Positions 44,121 to 56,102 are shown, counted from the first letter of the stretch. The stretch is 64,000 bases of DNA from Steinernema hermaphroditum (GCA_030435675.1 CM059623.1:15229205-15293204), one strand, 5' to 3'. Notes: generated from the letters alone by a model not told the origin. Translations and numbers: made by a program.

Positions 44121-44126
44121 AATAAA
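44121..44126 (+). terminator. Poly(A) signal, CHK-like 8
   Basis: AATAAA 70 bases after the TGA stop. Confidence 0.55.
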
Positions 44127-44727
44127 ATGAGGTTTTGGGTATATGTCCAGCCTTTCGTAAATGCGGTCAGGCTCTAGACGCATGCCTAAACACGTAAGGT
44201 TGCATCAAGCGAAGCGAACTTATATTCTCCACTTAGGCTTAGGCTTATGCCTATGTATTGTAAACGATCCAGTAGAGCGACCGTATAGTCTTGGTAGAAT
44301 TTGATTCACCCCTTCACATCTCTTCAGGACGGGGTCAGAGATGCTTCCAGAGGTATGAACGAAGCATAGAATGAGGCAAGGACTGGATGAGCCATGGACC
44401 TGGAGTATGATGAGGTGATCAAAGGCCCTCGTAGCTGGCCAAAGCGACTAGTTTCATTGCCATTTACTCCAGTCGATGCATGTGGCATTCCAAATCTAGC
44501 AGTATGGTTCCGCCATTGTCGTTCGAATACTTGAAATCTGAATTGCAAAGCGACTAAACCAATGTTATTATCTGAACGATATAATCGGTATAATCGGTCA
44601 ATCAAAACAAGCGCGCGCTGTTTCGATTTAACGATGGATCGAAGATCAACATAGCGTCTACTTGGAGCGATTCCTGTTTCGCCGTTGTCGACGGACGACA
44701 CAGGCAACTCTTTCCTGTTTGCTTCTC
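44127..44727. other. Intergenic between CHK-like 8 and 9
   Basis: About 600 bases; no gene or repeat that I can support. Confidence 0.35.
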
Positions 44728-46348
44728 ATGGCGCCTACTGTAGCAGATTCACTTAAATCTCTTCTTCTTGATGAATCAGTATATCTACCTGGCACTCCCT
44801 TTACTATTTCATGGATTCTACGATCTCTAGAGCTAAGGGATTCCGAGTTTAATAGGATATCGAAAAACAACAAGATCTACGAGGTGGTTCTCTATCATTT
44901 TTAGGCTTAATATACGTTTTTAGGTGAGCGCAGGAGACATCTGCGAAGGCCGAGGGTACACTTCCAAAATTTACAAAATTTCGATTATGTTCGAGAACTG
45001 CGAAGGTTCTTATGAGGTTCTCATGAAGATCCCAACAACAGAGGCCTTTGTTACCTTGATGGAAAAGGCTAGCGTAAGAGTCGGTTTCTTCCATGCCAGT
45101 AGTGCATTTCTTTTCCTCTAGGGGAGTACCATCGTAGACGAGGCATTCATCTTAGAAGCCCACAACCGAGAATGTCAATTCTACCATAAATATGCCCCTT
45201 ATATCAAGGACCTCAACCAGGTGAAAGCATACAATACTCTGGAGGCGGATAGTTCTCCAGGAGTGATACTCATGGAAAGCCTTCTTGGAAAAGCTGAAAT
45301 ATGTCCCATTTGGGAGTCGCCTAACAACAATCAGGCACATTACGCTTATTTTGTGCAGAACGTATATACATAAGTTAAGTTTAGATCTTCAATCTGGCGA
45401 AGCAGCTTTCTAGCCTATATGCCCACTTCTTGTGTACGCCGTATGAATCTTGGGGAGGGAGATATCAGAAGAATATGATAGTGGATTACTTCGTTTCCTA
45501 TCTGTTCTATTCGCATATTGATAATCTCCCTCGGATGAGGCCTGGTGCCTTCGAAGAAGGTATAGCGATATTCAGGAGATACATAACAAGCAAGAAGTTT
45601 TTCCAATATACAATGACTGACATCTACAAGGACTTAGGTGAGCTTTTTTATGTTGTCTGATCACTTGTATTAATGACACAATCATAGACACAAAAAGGCA
45701 TGTTGTCGGTCTAGATGCTGTACGGGGAATACTGCCCTACATCTGGGCTTGATTAATTAAGATTTTGAGAAGTATTATTGCTCGGTTTACTTGGATAAGC
45801 CCCCTATCTTTCTCATAGGCCTCCCTCCGGTCCTGACCCACGGTGATATGTGCCCCAACAACATCCTATGGAAGACGAATCCTGACGACTCCCTCGCCGA
45901 CGAAGTAGCTGCAGTTATAGACTGGCAACTAATCCACGAAGGCTGCATTACTAACGACCTAGCTTCTTTCCTGATGCAATGCGTTGATGGAGGAATCCGA
46001 CGGGAATACCAGTACGATGTGCTGCGGCTCATGTACGAACGCATTGTGAAGATAGTGAAAGATCATGGAAATGAGGTGAATTTCACCTTCAACCAGGTAT
46101 CCACATTCTCTAGGCGTCCTTTTTATTTTGCTTTATTGCAGATAAGAAGGGCTTATCGAGTTAATCTGGTCGCTCAGGCCGTGCAAATGCTGGCCCTTCC
46201 CTCTCTCAAGTTCTCATTGGACGGTTTGGACGACGAAGAAACAAGTGTAGTAGTAGCAACACGAGAACGGCATCTCACTAGAGTCCAACATGCAATGGAA
46301 GATGGTTTGGAGTGCTTAGTGGAGATTCCCAAAGACAAAATTGAATAG
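44728..46348 (+). CDS. CHK/ecdysteroid-kinase-like protein 9 (DUF1679)
   Basis: Six exons (44728-44883, 44924-45073, 45122-45334, 45385-45637, 45819-46096, 46142-46348) give 418 residues. Motifs are CEGRGYTSKIY (the loop has arginine at the usual lysine), the lysine of VLMKIPT, HGDMCPNN (about 265-272) and AVIDWQ. Intron 3 appears to start with GC (GCACAT); phase and family alignment fix the junction, and no GT is available nearby. The start ATG was chosen over upstream in-frame codons because it begins the family-like N-terminus. Downstream paralogue of CHK-like 8. Substrate unknown. Confidence 0.88.
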
Positions 46349-46375
46349 CTTTGTGGTGATGCAGCATACATGGGG

Positions 46376-46381
46376 AATAAA
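46376..46381 (+). terminator. Poly(A) signal, CHK-like 9
   Basis: AATAAA 28 bases after the TAG stop. Confidence 0.55.
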
Positions 46382-46744
46382 TACTTTTCGTTTTTTCCGT
46401 CCCAAGCCATCACATTTCTGACCCACATTTCGAATCCTTGATCTAAAATTTCGATCTAAAAGTTATCAGAACTCGCTCGCTCAATGGAAACAGGGTAAGT
46501 TTTTGGGAAACAAGACACAGCATCCGAAGCTAAAGGAAGCGTGAGTGTTGAGAGACAAAGTTGATCTCCGATCTGAGAGTGCAGTCAAATTGCAAATCAT
46601 TGCGCAATCTTCGTATAGATTGGGCAATAGTGCGGAGATGCGTGTGATGTCTGCATAATGGACACACGCGCATTGCTTCACCTGAACAGCAGACTCAAAT
46701 AATCTAAAATTAGCTGCGCTACTATTGACCATATTTCGTTTAGC

Positions 46745-48166
46745 ATGAAAGATCTCTTGCTACCAGTGGCACTGGACACTCTGGATGTCTCTCAGAAACT
46801 GGCCGATTCCCCTATTTCTATCGAGTGGGTTCTGAATGGCCTTCTTGAAGGTGATGACAAGTTCAAGACCCTTTGTACTTCATCCAAGGTTCGAAATGTG
46901 AGTCAGAACTCTATTTGTGCTCATTTTTGGTCTTATTTTTTAGGTCTCCGCCTCGATTATCGGAGCAGGAAAAGGTTTTGTCTCTAAAGTGTACCTTGTG
47001 TCCATTGAATTTACCAACCTCGAGCCTTATTCCGTTGTCCTCAAAGTACCCGGAATAGAATCCCTTGCCGAATCCTACTCTGAACATCACGATATACAGA
47101 GTCAGTTTGTGTACATGCATAATTTGGAATGTGAATTCTACGAGAAGTTCGCGTCTCACATCGATATTTCACTGCCGAAGATCTACAAGATCCAAAGATG
47201 GACTGTCGGAACGCAGCCTGGAGCGCTTCTGATGGAAAGTTTTGCCGGAACAAGTCATTGCTATGGGATGTATGGAGAGTCGAGCGTTGATCAAGTAAAG
47301 CACTACTAAGTCCCACTTTTCTATTGAAAAATATCTGCAGGTTGACAAGGCAATTACTCAACTAGTTCACTTCCAAAAGTACTTCCTCTGCCTTCCTTCT
47401 GAAGACTGGCGCGGGAAATATCCGTTCGTCCAATATGATCCAACCATGAAGGCCAACTTTTTCGCACCTTTCCTGGCGAAACTGAAAACGATGAAGCCTG
47501 CGGTGTTCGACAAGGGGGTCGACATCTATCTTAAGTACACAAACCAAGCGAACTTCTATAAGTACACTACGTGTGACGTTGGAAAGGACCTTGGTATATC
47601 CAACGTTTGTAGCATTTCCTTAAGGATGTTTATAGGCCTACCCACAGTTCTCAGCCATGGTGACTACAGTAATAACAATCTCCTCTGGAAAACAAACGGC
47701 GGCGGGTCAGTTTCTAATGATCTCGCGGCCATCCTCGACTGGCAGGTGATCCACGAAGGCTGCATGACCAGCGACTTGGCAAGGTTCATGGCAGTGAACA
47801 TGGACGGCGAGCTTAGAAGGAAACATCAAATGGAGATCTTGAAGACCTATTTCGATTCGCTTAAAAAACTAATGAAATTGGATGGACGTTCTGTGGACTT
47901 CACCTATGATCAGGTACTCGTGGCCAAGTGCTCTACTTGAGATGTGATTATTTCAGATGGAAAGGGCTTATAAAGCGAACTTCGTTGGTCATACGATGAT
48001 CGCCCTGTTTGTCCCAGCATTCTACTTCGCCGATAAGGAGTGGCCTGATGACGAAAGGGAGATGATAGAGGACGAAAGGGAAAAGAGTTTGAAGAGGGCT
48101 GAGTTGTGTCTCGAAGACGCTTTGGAGTGGCTGGAGGAGTTACCCGAAGAGAAGTTGCTAGACTGA
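46745..48166 (+). CDS. CHK/ecdysteroid-kinase-like protein 10 (DUF1679)
   Basis: Five exons (46745-46897, 46944-47294, 47341-47593, 47636-47913, 47957-48166) give 414 residues. The usual exons 2 and 3 are fused into one of 351 bases, so one intron has been lost precisely. Motifs are GAGKGFVSKVY, the lysine of VVLKVPG, HGDYSNNN (about 260-267) and AILDWQ. It is nearer in sequence to CHK-like 6 and 7 (KIYKIQ, YGESSVDQ region) than to its plus-strand neighbours. An acidic, lysine-rich last exon (EEREMIEDEREK-like) is typical of the family C-terminus. Predicted metabolite kinase. Confidence 0.9.
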
Positions 48167-48183
48167 TAATGTTGGTCACATTT

Positions 48184-48189
48184 AATAAA
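48184..48189 (+). terminator. Poly(A) signal, CHK-like 10
   Basis: AATAAA 18 bases after the TGA stop. Confidence 0.55.
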
Positions 48190-49370
48190 AAATTGCAATC
48201 GTACTTGTGTTTTCGTTCACGACTGGCCACTGCGGTCACCTTTAGGTTGCTAAATGCCTTTGGGTTTTCCGCCATATAACCTCCTATCTGCCCATGATGT
48301 CTGAAGATGTCTGAATTTGACCTTGTATACGTCTACACTTCACAACTCCATTCCACCCACTGACTTTATGCAATTTCTACATCGATCTATCAGATCCCAT
48401 CTCTTCGTGCGGTTTTGTGCAATCCTAAAGCTTTCACCGATCCATGCTCATCCCTTTCCCGAGTTTTTTCCCAAGCCCATCAAAAAAGTGAGGTTGAAAT
48501 TGAGATTCAGTGGGAGACTGAAATAGAAGACATTGGGACAATTTGAGCGTTTAGCTGGTTGGCCAGAGGCATCTCTGACCCATCACACGAGGAATGTAAT
48601 AATGACCATTAGTACACCACAAATAGTGCCAGCTGCGATAACAATACAGGTGTTTTCCGGTTCCCTGTGTTCAATTCGGACCAGAAAAGATACTACAGGG
48701 GTAAACAGTAGAGCAACCTGATTGAGTGGTTGGAATCAGAGATGACAGCTCGAGGTGAGCCGGGCCCTACATCATATACCGAGAAAATTGCGACCGTTCA
48801 TGCGGATCGGTGCGAAGAGGGCGCTGACGACGATAGACAAAAGGCATGGAGCGACGGGACAGCAGGTACACGCTTTTCTCTCGTCGTATTCGGTTGGGCC
48901 GGCTGGCCACTGTGATCTGGCGTCGGAGTCAGAGCCAGCTTCACCTTGGATTGGCAAATTTCACTGAGTCGGCATCTCTGGTTGGAGTTGACGGAAGATC
49001 ATTCTACATTCCCATGAGAAAGGTCAATAATGTCGATGCTGTTTCACTAAAAATACATTACTTTTGTCAAAACAGAAGTGTTTCATCACGTTTTTTGCCT
49101 TAGCCACTTGTTTACCACCTATATTCTTATCGTCTTCTTCAAATAGTGGGGAGAGAACGCACTTCGTCCGTGTATATTCCCATTCACAACGATCAATGTT
49201 CGAGCGCAATCTCTTTTCTCCGATTATTCGGACACCAAAGTTCCGTCACTTAATCGCGCATGTCGATTGAGTTTCCGATAATTGAGTGCGATGCCGCCAG
49301 TACCGGTTTTCAATCTATGCACCATTCTCGGCATACACTCACTCACTTCCGAGCAATCGGCGTTTTTAGA
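48190..49370. other. Intergenic between CHK-like 10 and 11
   Basis: About 1.2 kb; open frames are short and overlapping on both strands and none looks coding. No repeat recognised. Confidence 0.35.
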
Positions 49371-51400
49371 ATGGTCGAAGTAGAAAACGGTCTGTCTCAT
49401 GTGGATAGGGCCGAGGTGGAATCTTTCAAGCCGTCTGATACCATCGGAGATTCTCCATTTACTGTACGATGGGTCCTCGACAATCTGACTGCTTCTGACG
49501 ACCGATTTAATTCATTGGGTGGATTTTCAAAAGTCGCAAATGTGAGCTTTACTTTTGCTGTTCTTAACCACTCTTTTGGTTCAGGTCAAAGCAAGGGATA
49601 TCAGCCAAGGCAAAGGCTTCATCTCAAGGGTCTACAAAGTGGATATCGAATTTGAAAATGCGCAGGATTATAGTGTTATTCTGAAAGTGCCTGGAGTTGA
49701 GTCGATAATGGAGGTTATGGAAAGGACTTCAGTGGATAATGTAGGTCCTGTTGCTCATAGAAGTATTGAAATCGACGAAAATTTCAGAAAAATAATCCTG
49801 AAATACACGACGAGCATATCGCTATAGCCCATAACAGAGAAGTCAAATTCTACGACGAGTTTGCCCCTCATGTGGACATTCCTCTGGCGAAAATTTACAA
49901 AACGGTTGAGTGGGTTGTTGGACAACAGCATGGAGCCATTCTGATGGAAAGCTTCTTTGGACGAGCTGAGACAATTCCCATCTCGACTGGAGCGAATGTG
50001 CAGCAGGTACGTTCACAATACAGAAATTAACATCGAAGATAGTATCAGTGTGGACTTCGTGAAGTTCCTAGATGATTTGCGTCAAAATTTGTGACGAGCT
50101 CAAAAAGGTCTTCCCAGCGACCGGTCGGGTCTTCCAACCTCTCTCTAGTTCGCTTGAATAAGTTAAGTGAGCAGTCGTCCTTCGTCTTTCCTGTTGCCCC
50201 GACTTCCCAAAGTCGGATCTTCGATTTGGCTGATGGCGCAAACTTCAGCGTTACAGCGAATCTTCGGTTTAGTGGCACGGGTGGTCGACCTTTGATGACG
50301 AAATGACGAACGGCCAGATGGATGGAACTACGGTAACTCTGGTGGTCTAGGCCTTCAGGGAACCGGGCTATCGTTGCGGGCAACACGAAAGGCCAAGAGA
50401 CGACCGCTCACTCAACTCATCCGAGTGAACGAGAGAGTTATTGTACGGACTGATGCATATCAAGTACCGATTCGTTTGAATACAGTATTAAAGTGTACAT
50501 ACATTCTGTATCGTACACGACCACTTTTAAATATCGAGGCCGATCAGAAATAATGCACATTACAGTCGTTTTAATGGAATCCGTATTGAAGATCCAATTT
50601 CAGCTATTGAATGTCGCCAAACACGTCGGCACTATTCACGCCTACTTGCTCAGCATTCCTCCCGAAACATGGATGGGAAAATACAGTAACAAAATGTTCG
50701 AGTCGTTTTCCAAATCGGACTTCTTCGGTCCGATGTTCGATATTTTAAAGAAACAAAAACCTGGAATGTTCGACGCGGCTATAGAGTTTCTCGGAAAGTA
50801 TCGAATGAACAAGAAGTTCATGCTGTATCTGATGTGTGATGTGTACAAGGATGCAGGTAAGACCGAATGCCTGTACTAGTCCAGCTGACCTGTATAGGTC
50901 TGCCACTTATCCTAACCCATGGCGACTTGTGGACCAACAACATCCTCTGGAAGAAAAACGCTGATGGATCGTTTTCTAACGACGTAGAGGCTATAATTGA
51001 CTGGCAACTGTTCCATGAAGGATGCATGACTAACGACATCGCCCGGTTCATGGCTATATGCGCCGATGGGGAGATTAGAAGAGAATACGAAGATGACGTT
51101 CTTCAATGCTACTACGATAGAATAGTGGAAGAAATGGAAAAATATGGAAACAAGGTCGATTTCGGGATGGATCAACTGAAGATGGCCTATAAAGCTAACT
51201 TCATAGTCCAAGCCATGATGACGATGGTCATGGGACCATTCCTTTTCCCAGGCCTAGGTGGTGACACCCCAGAAGGAAGCGTGAAGAACGCGCAAGTGGA
51301 AAAGTTGTTCCTAAGAGCTCATCTGGCAGCCGAAGATGGAATTGAGTACTTGAAAGAGATACCAGTGGACAAGATAACCGACGATGGAGAATCGGAATGA
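49371..51400 (+). CDS. CHK/ecdysteroid-kinase-like protein 11 (DUF1679)
   Basis: Five exons (49371-49541, 49585-49740, 49788-50006, 50604-50856, 50898-51400) give 433 residues. The ATG follows CGTTTTTAG by one base, a likely trans-splice acceptor. Motifs are SQGKGFISRVY, the lysine of VILKVPG, HGDLWTNN (about 274-281) and AIIDWQ. The usual intron between exons 5 and 6 is absent, exactly as in CHK-like 12, so the loss preceded their duplication. Intron 3 (597 bases) has no recognised content. The last exon carries a longer acidic tail (DDGESE). Substrate unknown. Confidence 0.9.
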
Positions 51401-52075
51401 TACGAATGTTTGTATAATTGGTCGATGTACCTGATACAGGGCGATATAAAAGTTTGAAAATGCATTCACAGTCAATATTTCATTCAAATTTCATTCGAGT
51501 GCGCAAAGCAAACAGCACTTTCTAGAGGACAGTTAATCACAAACAATATTTCAAAGATTCCGTTCGAACTACGATACCTCGGCTAAGATACAAGCGCGAT
51601 TGCTCTTCGGGAAATTTCCAACAATTCTCGCCCAGGTTTCCTACGAAGCAACGTTCCATGCCTTTATCAGACCACGCACAAGGTGGTCTGTTCAGTTATA
51701 TCATGTTTGTGAGAGCATTTCAGCCATGATACTCCAAATTGGATATTGTGCCGGGTTTAGATCGGGACTGTTTGATGGCCAAACAAACATCAAAGCGATT
51801 TTTACCGTGGAACCCAGCTGTAACCCCGAAAACTGTTTCAGAAAGGTTTCATATCTTCTTTGCCGTCGTCAACTCTCTCTTGCAGACATTTCCCACCAAC
51901 ACAGCGATGATGTGATCACTGAACGTTAGTAAAGCTCTACCGAGCTTCCCAAGCGAACAATTCCATCTCGGCCCTTCAGTGGGTTTCGCGTTAATTTGAT
52001 TTAAGATCGCTTAATGTAAACTGCGAGTTCATTGCTTGATGAACCGGGTCACAGAATCATAGATATTCATTTAGG
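51401..52075. other. Intergenic between CHK-like 11 and 12
   Basis: About 670 bases; no supported gene or repeat. A TTTAG acceptor immediately precedes the next ATG. Confidence 0.35.
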
Positions 52076-53526
52076 ATGGCCGCAGAGATAATCTCCACAC
52101 TTTCTTCCACAGATAACCCGTTCGATCCGTCGAATCCAATCGGAGATTCTCCATTCAGTGTACAATGGGTCCTTGATAATCTAACTGCCTCTGATGAACA
52201 ATTCATTTCTTTTGGTAGATCTTCCAAAGTCATAGATGTGAGGGCTCTTTTATATTTATGAGCTAATTCGTCATGTTCAGGTGAAAGCACGAGACATTAG
52301 CGAAGGAAAAGGCTTCATGTCGAAGGTATACAAAATCGACATCCAATTTGAGAACTCACTTGATTATAGTGTTGTGCTCAAAGTACCAGGAGCTGAGTCG
52401 CTAACTAAGCTGAGGGAAAGAACGTCCGCGAGTAATGTGAGTCTTCGATCTTCAAAATCAAACAATTGGGATTTGCAGGATGAAGACCTTGACCACGTCC
52501 GGCAAGTCGCCGAAGCACACAACAGGGAGGTCCACTTCTACAACGAATTTGCGCCACATTTGGACATTCCTCTTCCTAAAATATATAAAAGCCTGGCATG
52601 GGATATGGAGGAGCCTCATCAGCGTGGGGCCGTTCTAATGGAAAGCTTCTTTGGACGAGCTGAGACCATGCCCATCTCAAATGGAGTTAGTGTCCAACAA
52701 GTAAGTTGGCAATGACAGTGTGTCAAAAGCCTAGCTCAGCTCTTTGCATTAGCAAAGCACATGGCCACTCTTCACGCCTATTTCCTTACTCTTCCTTCTG
52801 AGAAGTTCCAAGGGCTGTTCAGCAGTAAAACGTGGGAGTCGAACTTGAATGTCGATTTCTTCGGAGCTGTTTTCCACATTCTGAGCAAGCGCAAGCCTGG
52901 CTTGTTTGATAAGGCCATTCGAAGTTCTCGGAAAGCATCGAATGGACAAGAACTTTATGATGTATCTAGTTCGTGATGTTCACAAAGATGCAGGTATGTT
53001 GAAGGACTGTCCTTCCACATTGCCCTTTCAAGGTCTTCCATTGATTCTGACACATGGCGACCTCTGGACCAACAACATTCTCTGGAAAAAGAGATCAGAC
53101 GGATCGCTTTCTTACGAAGTAGCTGCAATAATCGATTGGCAGGTTCTAAGAGAAGGTTGCATGACTTACGATGTCGCTGAATTTATGGCTGTCTGCGCCG
53201 ATGGGGAGATTAGAAGAGAATACGAAGATGACGTTCTTCAATGCTACTACGATAGAATAGTGGAGGAAATGGGCAATTATGGAAAGAAGGTCGATTTTGG
53301 GATGGATCAGCTGAAGATGGCCTATAAAGCTAACTTCATAGTTCAGGCCATGATGACGATGGCCATGGCAGTTTTTCTCTTCCCAGACCTTAAGGAAGAC
53401 GACCCACGACCAAGAATACAGAACGCACAGGCCGAGAAGTTGTACCTGAGGGCTCAACTGGCAGCGGAAGAAGCGATGGATTACTTGAAGAATATCTCAG
53501 TTGAGAAATTGACGGTTAACGCCTGA
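52076..53526 (+). pseudogene. CHK/ecdysteroid-kinase-like 12, single-base frameshift
   Basis: Five exons (52076-52237, 52281-52436, 52479-52700, 52740-52993, 53033-53526), tandem to CHK-like 11 and sharing its intron loss. Motifs SEGKGFMSKVY, the lysine of VVLKVPG, HGDLWTNN and AIIDWQ are all present. Exon 4 is 254 bases instead of the invariant 253. Alignment with the sister gene places one extra C at about 52920, after which the frame shifts to a stop at 52976, before the catalytic loop. The rest of the gene shows no other damage, so this is a very recent pseudogene or a sequencing or assembly error. The 39-base intron 4 is open and in frame with the downstream exon. Confidence 0.85.
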
Positions 53527-53927
53527 TCTTCCTTTTGGTTGGAACGTCGATTGTTGTGTCTATTTCCCTTCTACCATAGACAATTCAGTTATGTAGATAA
53601 ATCAACCGGCTTCTGATCGAAACAACATCCATTAGACGGCTTCATCCCTGGCGCGGCGTAGATGTCGAACCGGTGGTTGGCGGAGAGCTTCATGGGGCTT
53701 CTGGGAATCGGCAAATCTTCGGATTCAGGAGCGGAACATCGTTTGCGGCACAGCGCACGCTTTTGTGCTCGAATCTGATGGTCCGTGGTCCGGGAGTTGC
53801 GTCTTCGATGGTGGTGGCGTCCTCAGAGCGTCGGCGACCTTCGGAATGACTTCTCACGTGGCCGGATTCTTGACGTCGGACATCTTGTTGTCAGCGGTGG
53901 TGGGACTACGGCTTCCGGGTGTCCCAA
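53527..53927. other. Intergenic after CHK-like 12
   Basis: No gene supported; short frames on both strands overlap without family resemblance. Confidence 0.35.
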
Positions 53928-54045
53928 TTCCCTCTGGAAGCCGGAACAGTCACAACTGCCACGGGGTTTGCCATCTGACCAACCAGACACTCAGAGAGCG
54001 ACCGGAGGGACCGACCGCTCGCCACCGCGACACGAGTGAGAGTCC
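53928..54045. repeat. Dispersed repeat R1, uninterrupted copy
   Basis: CTCTGGAAGCCGGAACAG, CATCTGACCAACCAGACAC and GCCACCGCGACACG recur at 11796-11945. The TGA at 54037-54039 is the position at which the Tc5-like element is inserted in the other copy. Confidence 0.65.
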
Positions 54046-54518
54046 CATCCATTTCACGCTTCACATAAAACTTTAGGACTTGTAGGATTTGTATGAGGCC
54101 AGGAACGACAGACTCAACCAGAAACTCAAGTACCCGAACATGAATTTACGAATTTATTTGTGAAGTCAATCGTATTACACGATGTCGCACCTCATAGTTA
54201 ACCATTAACCATCTGCCTGGCCTCCAATTTCGAGCCGATCCGGCGAGATCTACGTATTCAGATTGGGGACTATAATCATTCGGATTTTCCAGGACCAGAT
54301 GGAGCGGTGAATTCCCGAGGAAGCTAGGGTGGTGAAGATGGATTTCTTCGAGTTCGACTGATGGCTAGACGATTTACGATTTATTTGTGGAATCGTGAAC
54401 ATTACATGACACCCTATATGAGTCCATTGTTGTCGTTCCTCTTCTCTTGCTCGTTGTCGGCACCCTATGCGTGAACTCGTCTCGTCATCTGATCCTCGGC
54501 CTTCTAATGGGACGCGTC

Positions 54519-54587
54519 ATAGGTGGTCGCCATTCTTCGAGCTTCGAGAAATGGTCGACGAAGCTCGAAGAAGGGCGACCACCTATG
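54519..54587. repeat. Inverted repeat (hairpin)
   Basis: Arms of about 28 bases (ATAGGTGGTCGCC, TTCTTCGAGCTTCG and complements) with one unpaired base surround a loop of about 12 bases. No coding role seen. Confidence 0.7.
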
Positions 54588-54808
54588 AGGGTTGAACCTC
54601 CGGCCGGCGAATTTTTTGACGGTCTTTTTTTGGGAGCATATGCGCATTCTCTTTCAACACTCCGTTTGTCATTATCCACCATCGCTACATCCGGTGCGGA
54701 ACTACAAATCCTGTGTGCACATGCACGATTGATTGGAATCGCTAATTGGCGATTAAATCCTCTGCCACGCACATGTAGAGAGTCACTCCATAGATCTATC
54801 AAATTCCC

Positions 54809-55728
54809 ATGCGGTCCGCCCTTCCTATATTATACCTTACTTGCTCGTTCATCATATATTTTACGAGTGCAATTAGTCTCATTTACTATACTACTAAAGA
54901 TTCTGATGACTCATCTTTGGATGCATGCGGTCTAGAGCGTCGACAATTTCCTTTCATCGGCTTTGTGGACAACTGGCAATGGTCGGATTGGGAGAGAAGA
55001 GTCAACAGGTCAAGCAAGACCTGCATCGCGGTGCTCGTCTCTCGCTTCCATGTTCTTACGAATAGAGCTTGCGAAATAAGTCCCAATTCAAGGGTTCACT
55101 TCATCAGCACAAATCGTTCATATGGCATAGAAGACATTGTGGCTCTTGATATATATGGCAACAAAACGTGGAATCAACGATATGGACTGTATCTTATTCG
55201 GGTATGAAGCCTATCTCTGTTTCAATGTTTCCAGGACCTCACTATTCAGCTTGAAGGAACACCCCCTAAAGATTCGGAAGAACCAATTCTGGTGCCTTCC
55301 ATTTTAATAGCAAATGATAAACGTCCCATAATAAAAAGGCTGACACTATACTCTGTTGACTCCATGAATTCTTGCAAGAAGACAGATATTCTCGACAATT
55401 ATCTATGCAGGTTTGGCTCCGCTATATTTTCAGTTTACAGTCATTTCATTGCAGAAGACAGTTACCCAACTTTAAGAACACCCTTATGTGTACTGGTAAC
55501 CATGTCGGCGTCGATGTGAGTAATAGGGAAGTAAGCCCTCATTACATGTTCTGCTTTCAGAACGATGGTGAGCGAGCTCTCGTACTTTACGTCCAAGAAA
55601 TTCCGCATCTTGTGGCACTTGGAGTAGTCCATGCAGGACACAGTTACTTCGTTCAAGTAGCCCCTTTCTGCAATAAGATAGCAAAGATAACAAGTGCGTT
55701 AGTGACTTGTCAACATCTGCCTGAATGA
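54809..55728 (+). CDS. Trypsin-fold protein 3, catalytically defective
   Basis: Exons 54809-55201, 55235-55410, 55455-55515 and 55561-55728 encode 265 residues. The N-terminus carries a hydrophobic segment (LPILYLTCSFIIYFTSAISLI), either a signal peptide or a membrane anchor. Fold markers are QFPFIGFV, HVLTNRACEI, LYLIR and NDGERALVLYV. In trypsin terms the His position is alanine, the Asp position glycine and the Ser position glycine, so no triad residue remains. It is the most diverged of the five relatives here, but intron phases before the short CTGNHVG exon match trypsin-fold genes 4 and 5. Presumed secreted, non-enzymatic. Confidence 0.7.
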
Positions 55729-55774
55729 ATTGCTGCTCATAAACAAATTACTAATAATAATAATAATGGTGAAA

Positions 55775-55780
55775 AATAAA
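55775..55780 (+). terminator. Poly(A) signal, trypsin-fold 3
   Basis: AATAAA 46 bases after the TGA stop. Confidence 0.5.
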
Positions 55781-56024
55781 TAATGTGTGTCTGCATAGGC
55801 CGAAGATTTGCAGTCGGCTTTCCATACATATTTTGATGATTTTTGATTGCTCCCTCAGAAATGAGTTGAGTGAACGGTCGTTCCTGGTCATCAACCTTTG
55901 CGCAATGGTTGTCCTGGCTCCGAACATCATGGAGCTATAGTTCGGACATCTTGCCAAAAAACGTCACAACCACCACCTAAGCTCATCGACATCGGCGAAG
56001 ATTCGTTATCACGCGGAAGTTTAC

Positions 56025-56102
56025 GCCATCGGTCGTTTCACCCGTAAAACAAAGAGTGTCAAACTGTCATTTTTACAGTGTTTCACTATAATGAACAAAG
56101 GT
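56025..56102. repeat. Direct repeat D1, left copy
   Basis: CGGTCGTTTCACCCGTAAAAC and TGTCATTTTTACAGTGTTTC recur at 57090-57170 in the same orientation, about 1 kb apart. Confidence 0.6.

Noticed and set aside
50045..50386. Gene inside intron 3 of CHK-like 11
   Set aside because: The short frame has no recognisable features or promoter and lies in ordinary intron sequence.
52906..53526. Separate short kinase gene starting in exon 4 of CHK-like 12
   Set aside because: It is the shifted frame after a one-base insertion and reads through an in-frame 39-base intron.
9169..53526. Bacterial-style operon or a recent bacterial transfer of the kinase cluster
   Set aside because: All copies have conserved spliceosomal introns, TATA boxes or trans-splice acceptors, and both orientations; the family is native to animals.
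54485..54802. Minus-strand protein upstream of trypsin-fold 3
   Set aside because: The frame runs across a long hairpin and overlaps plus-strand frames of equal quality; no signal or domain.
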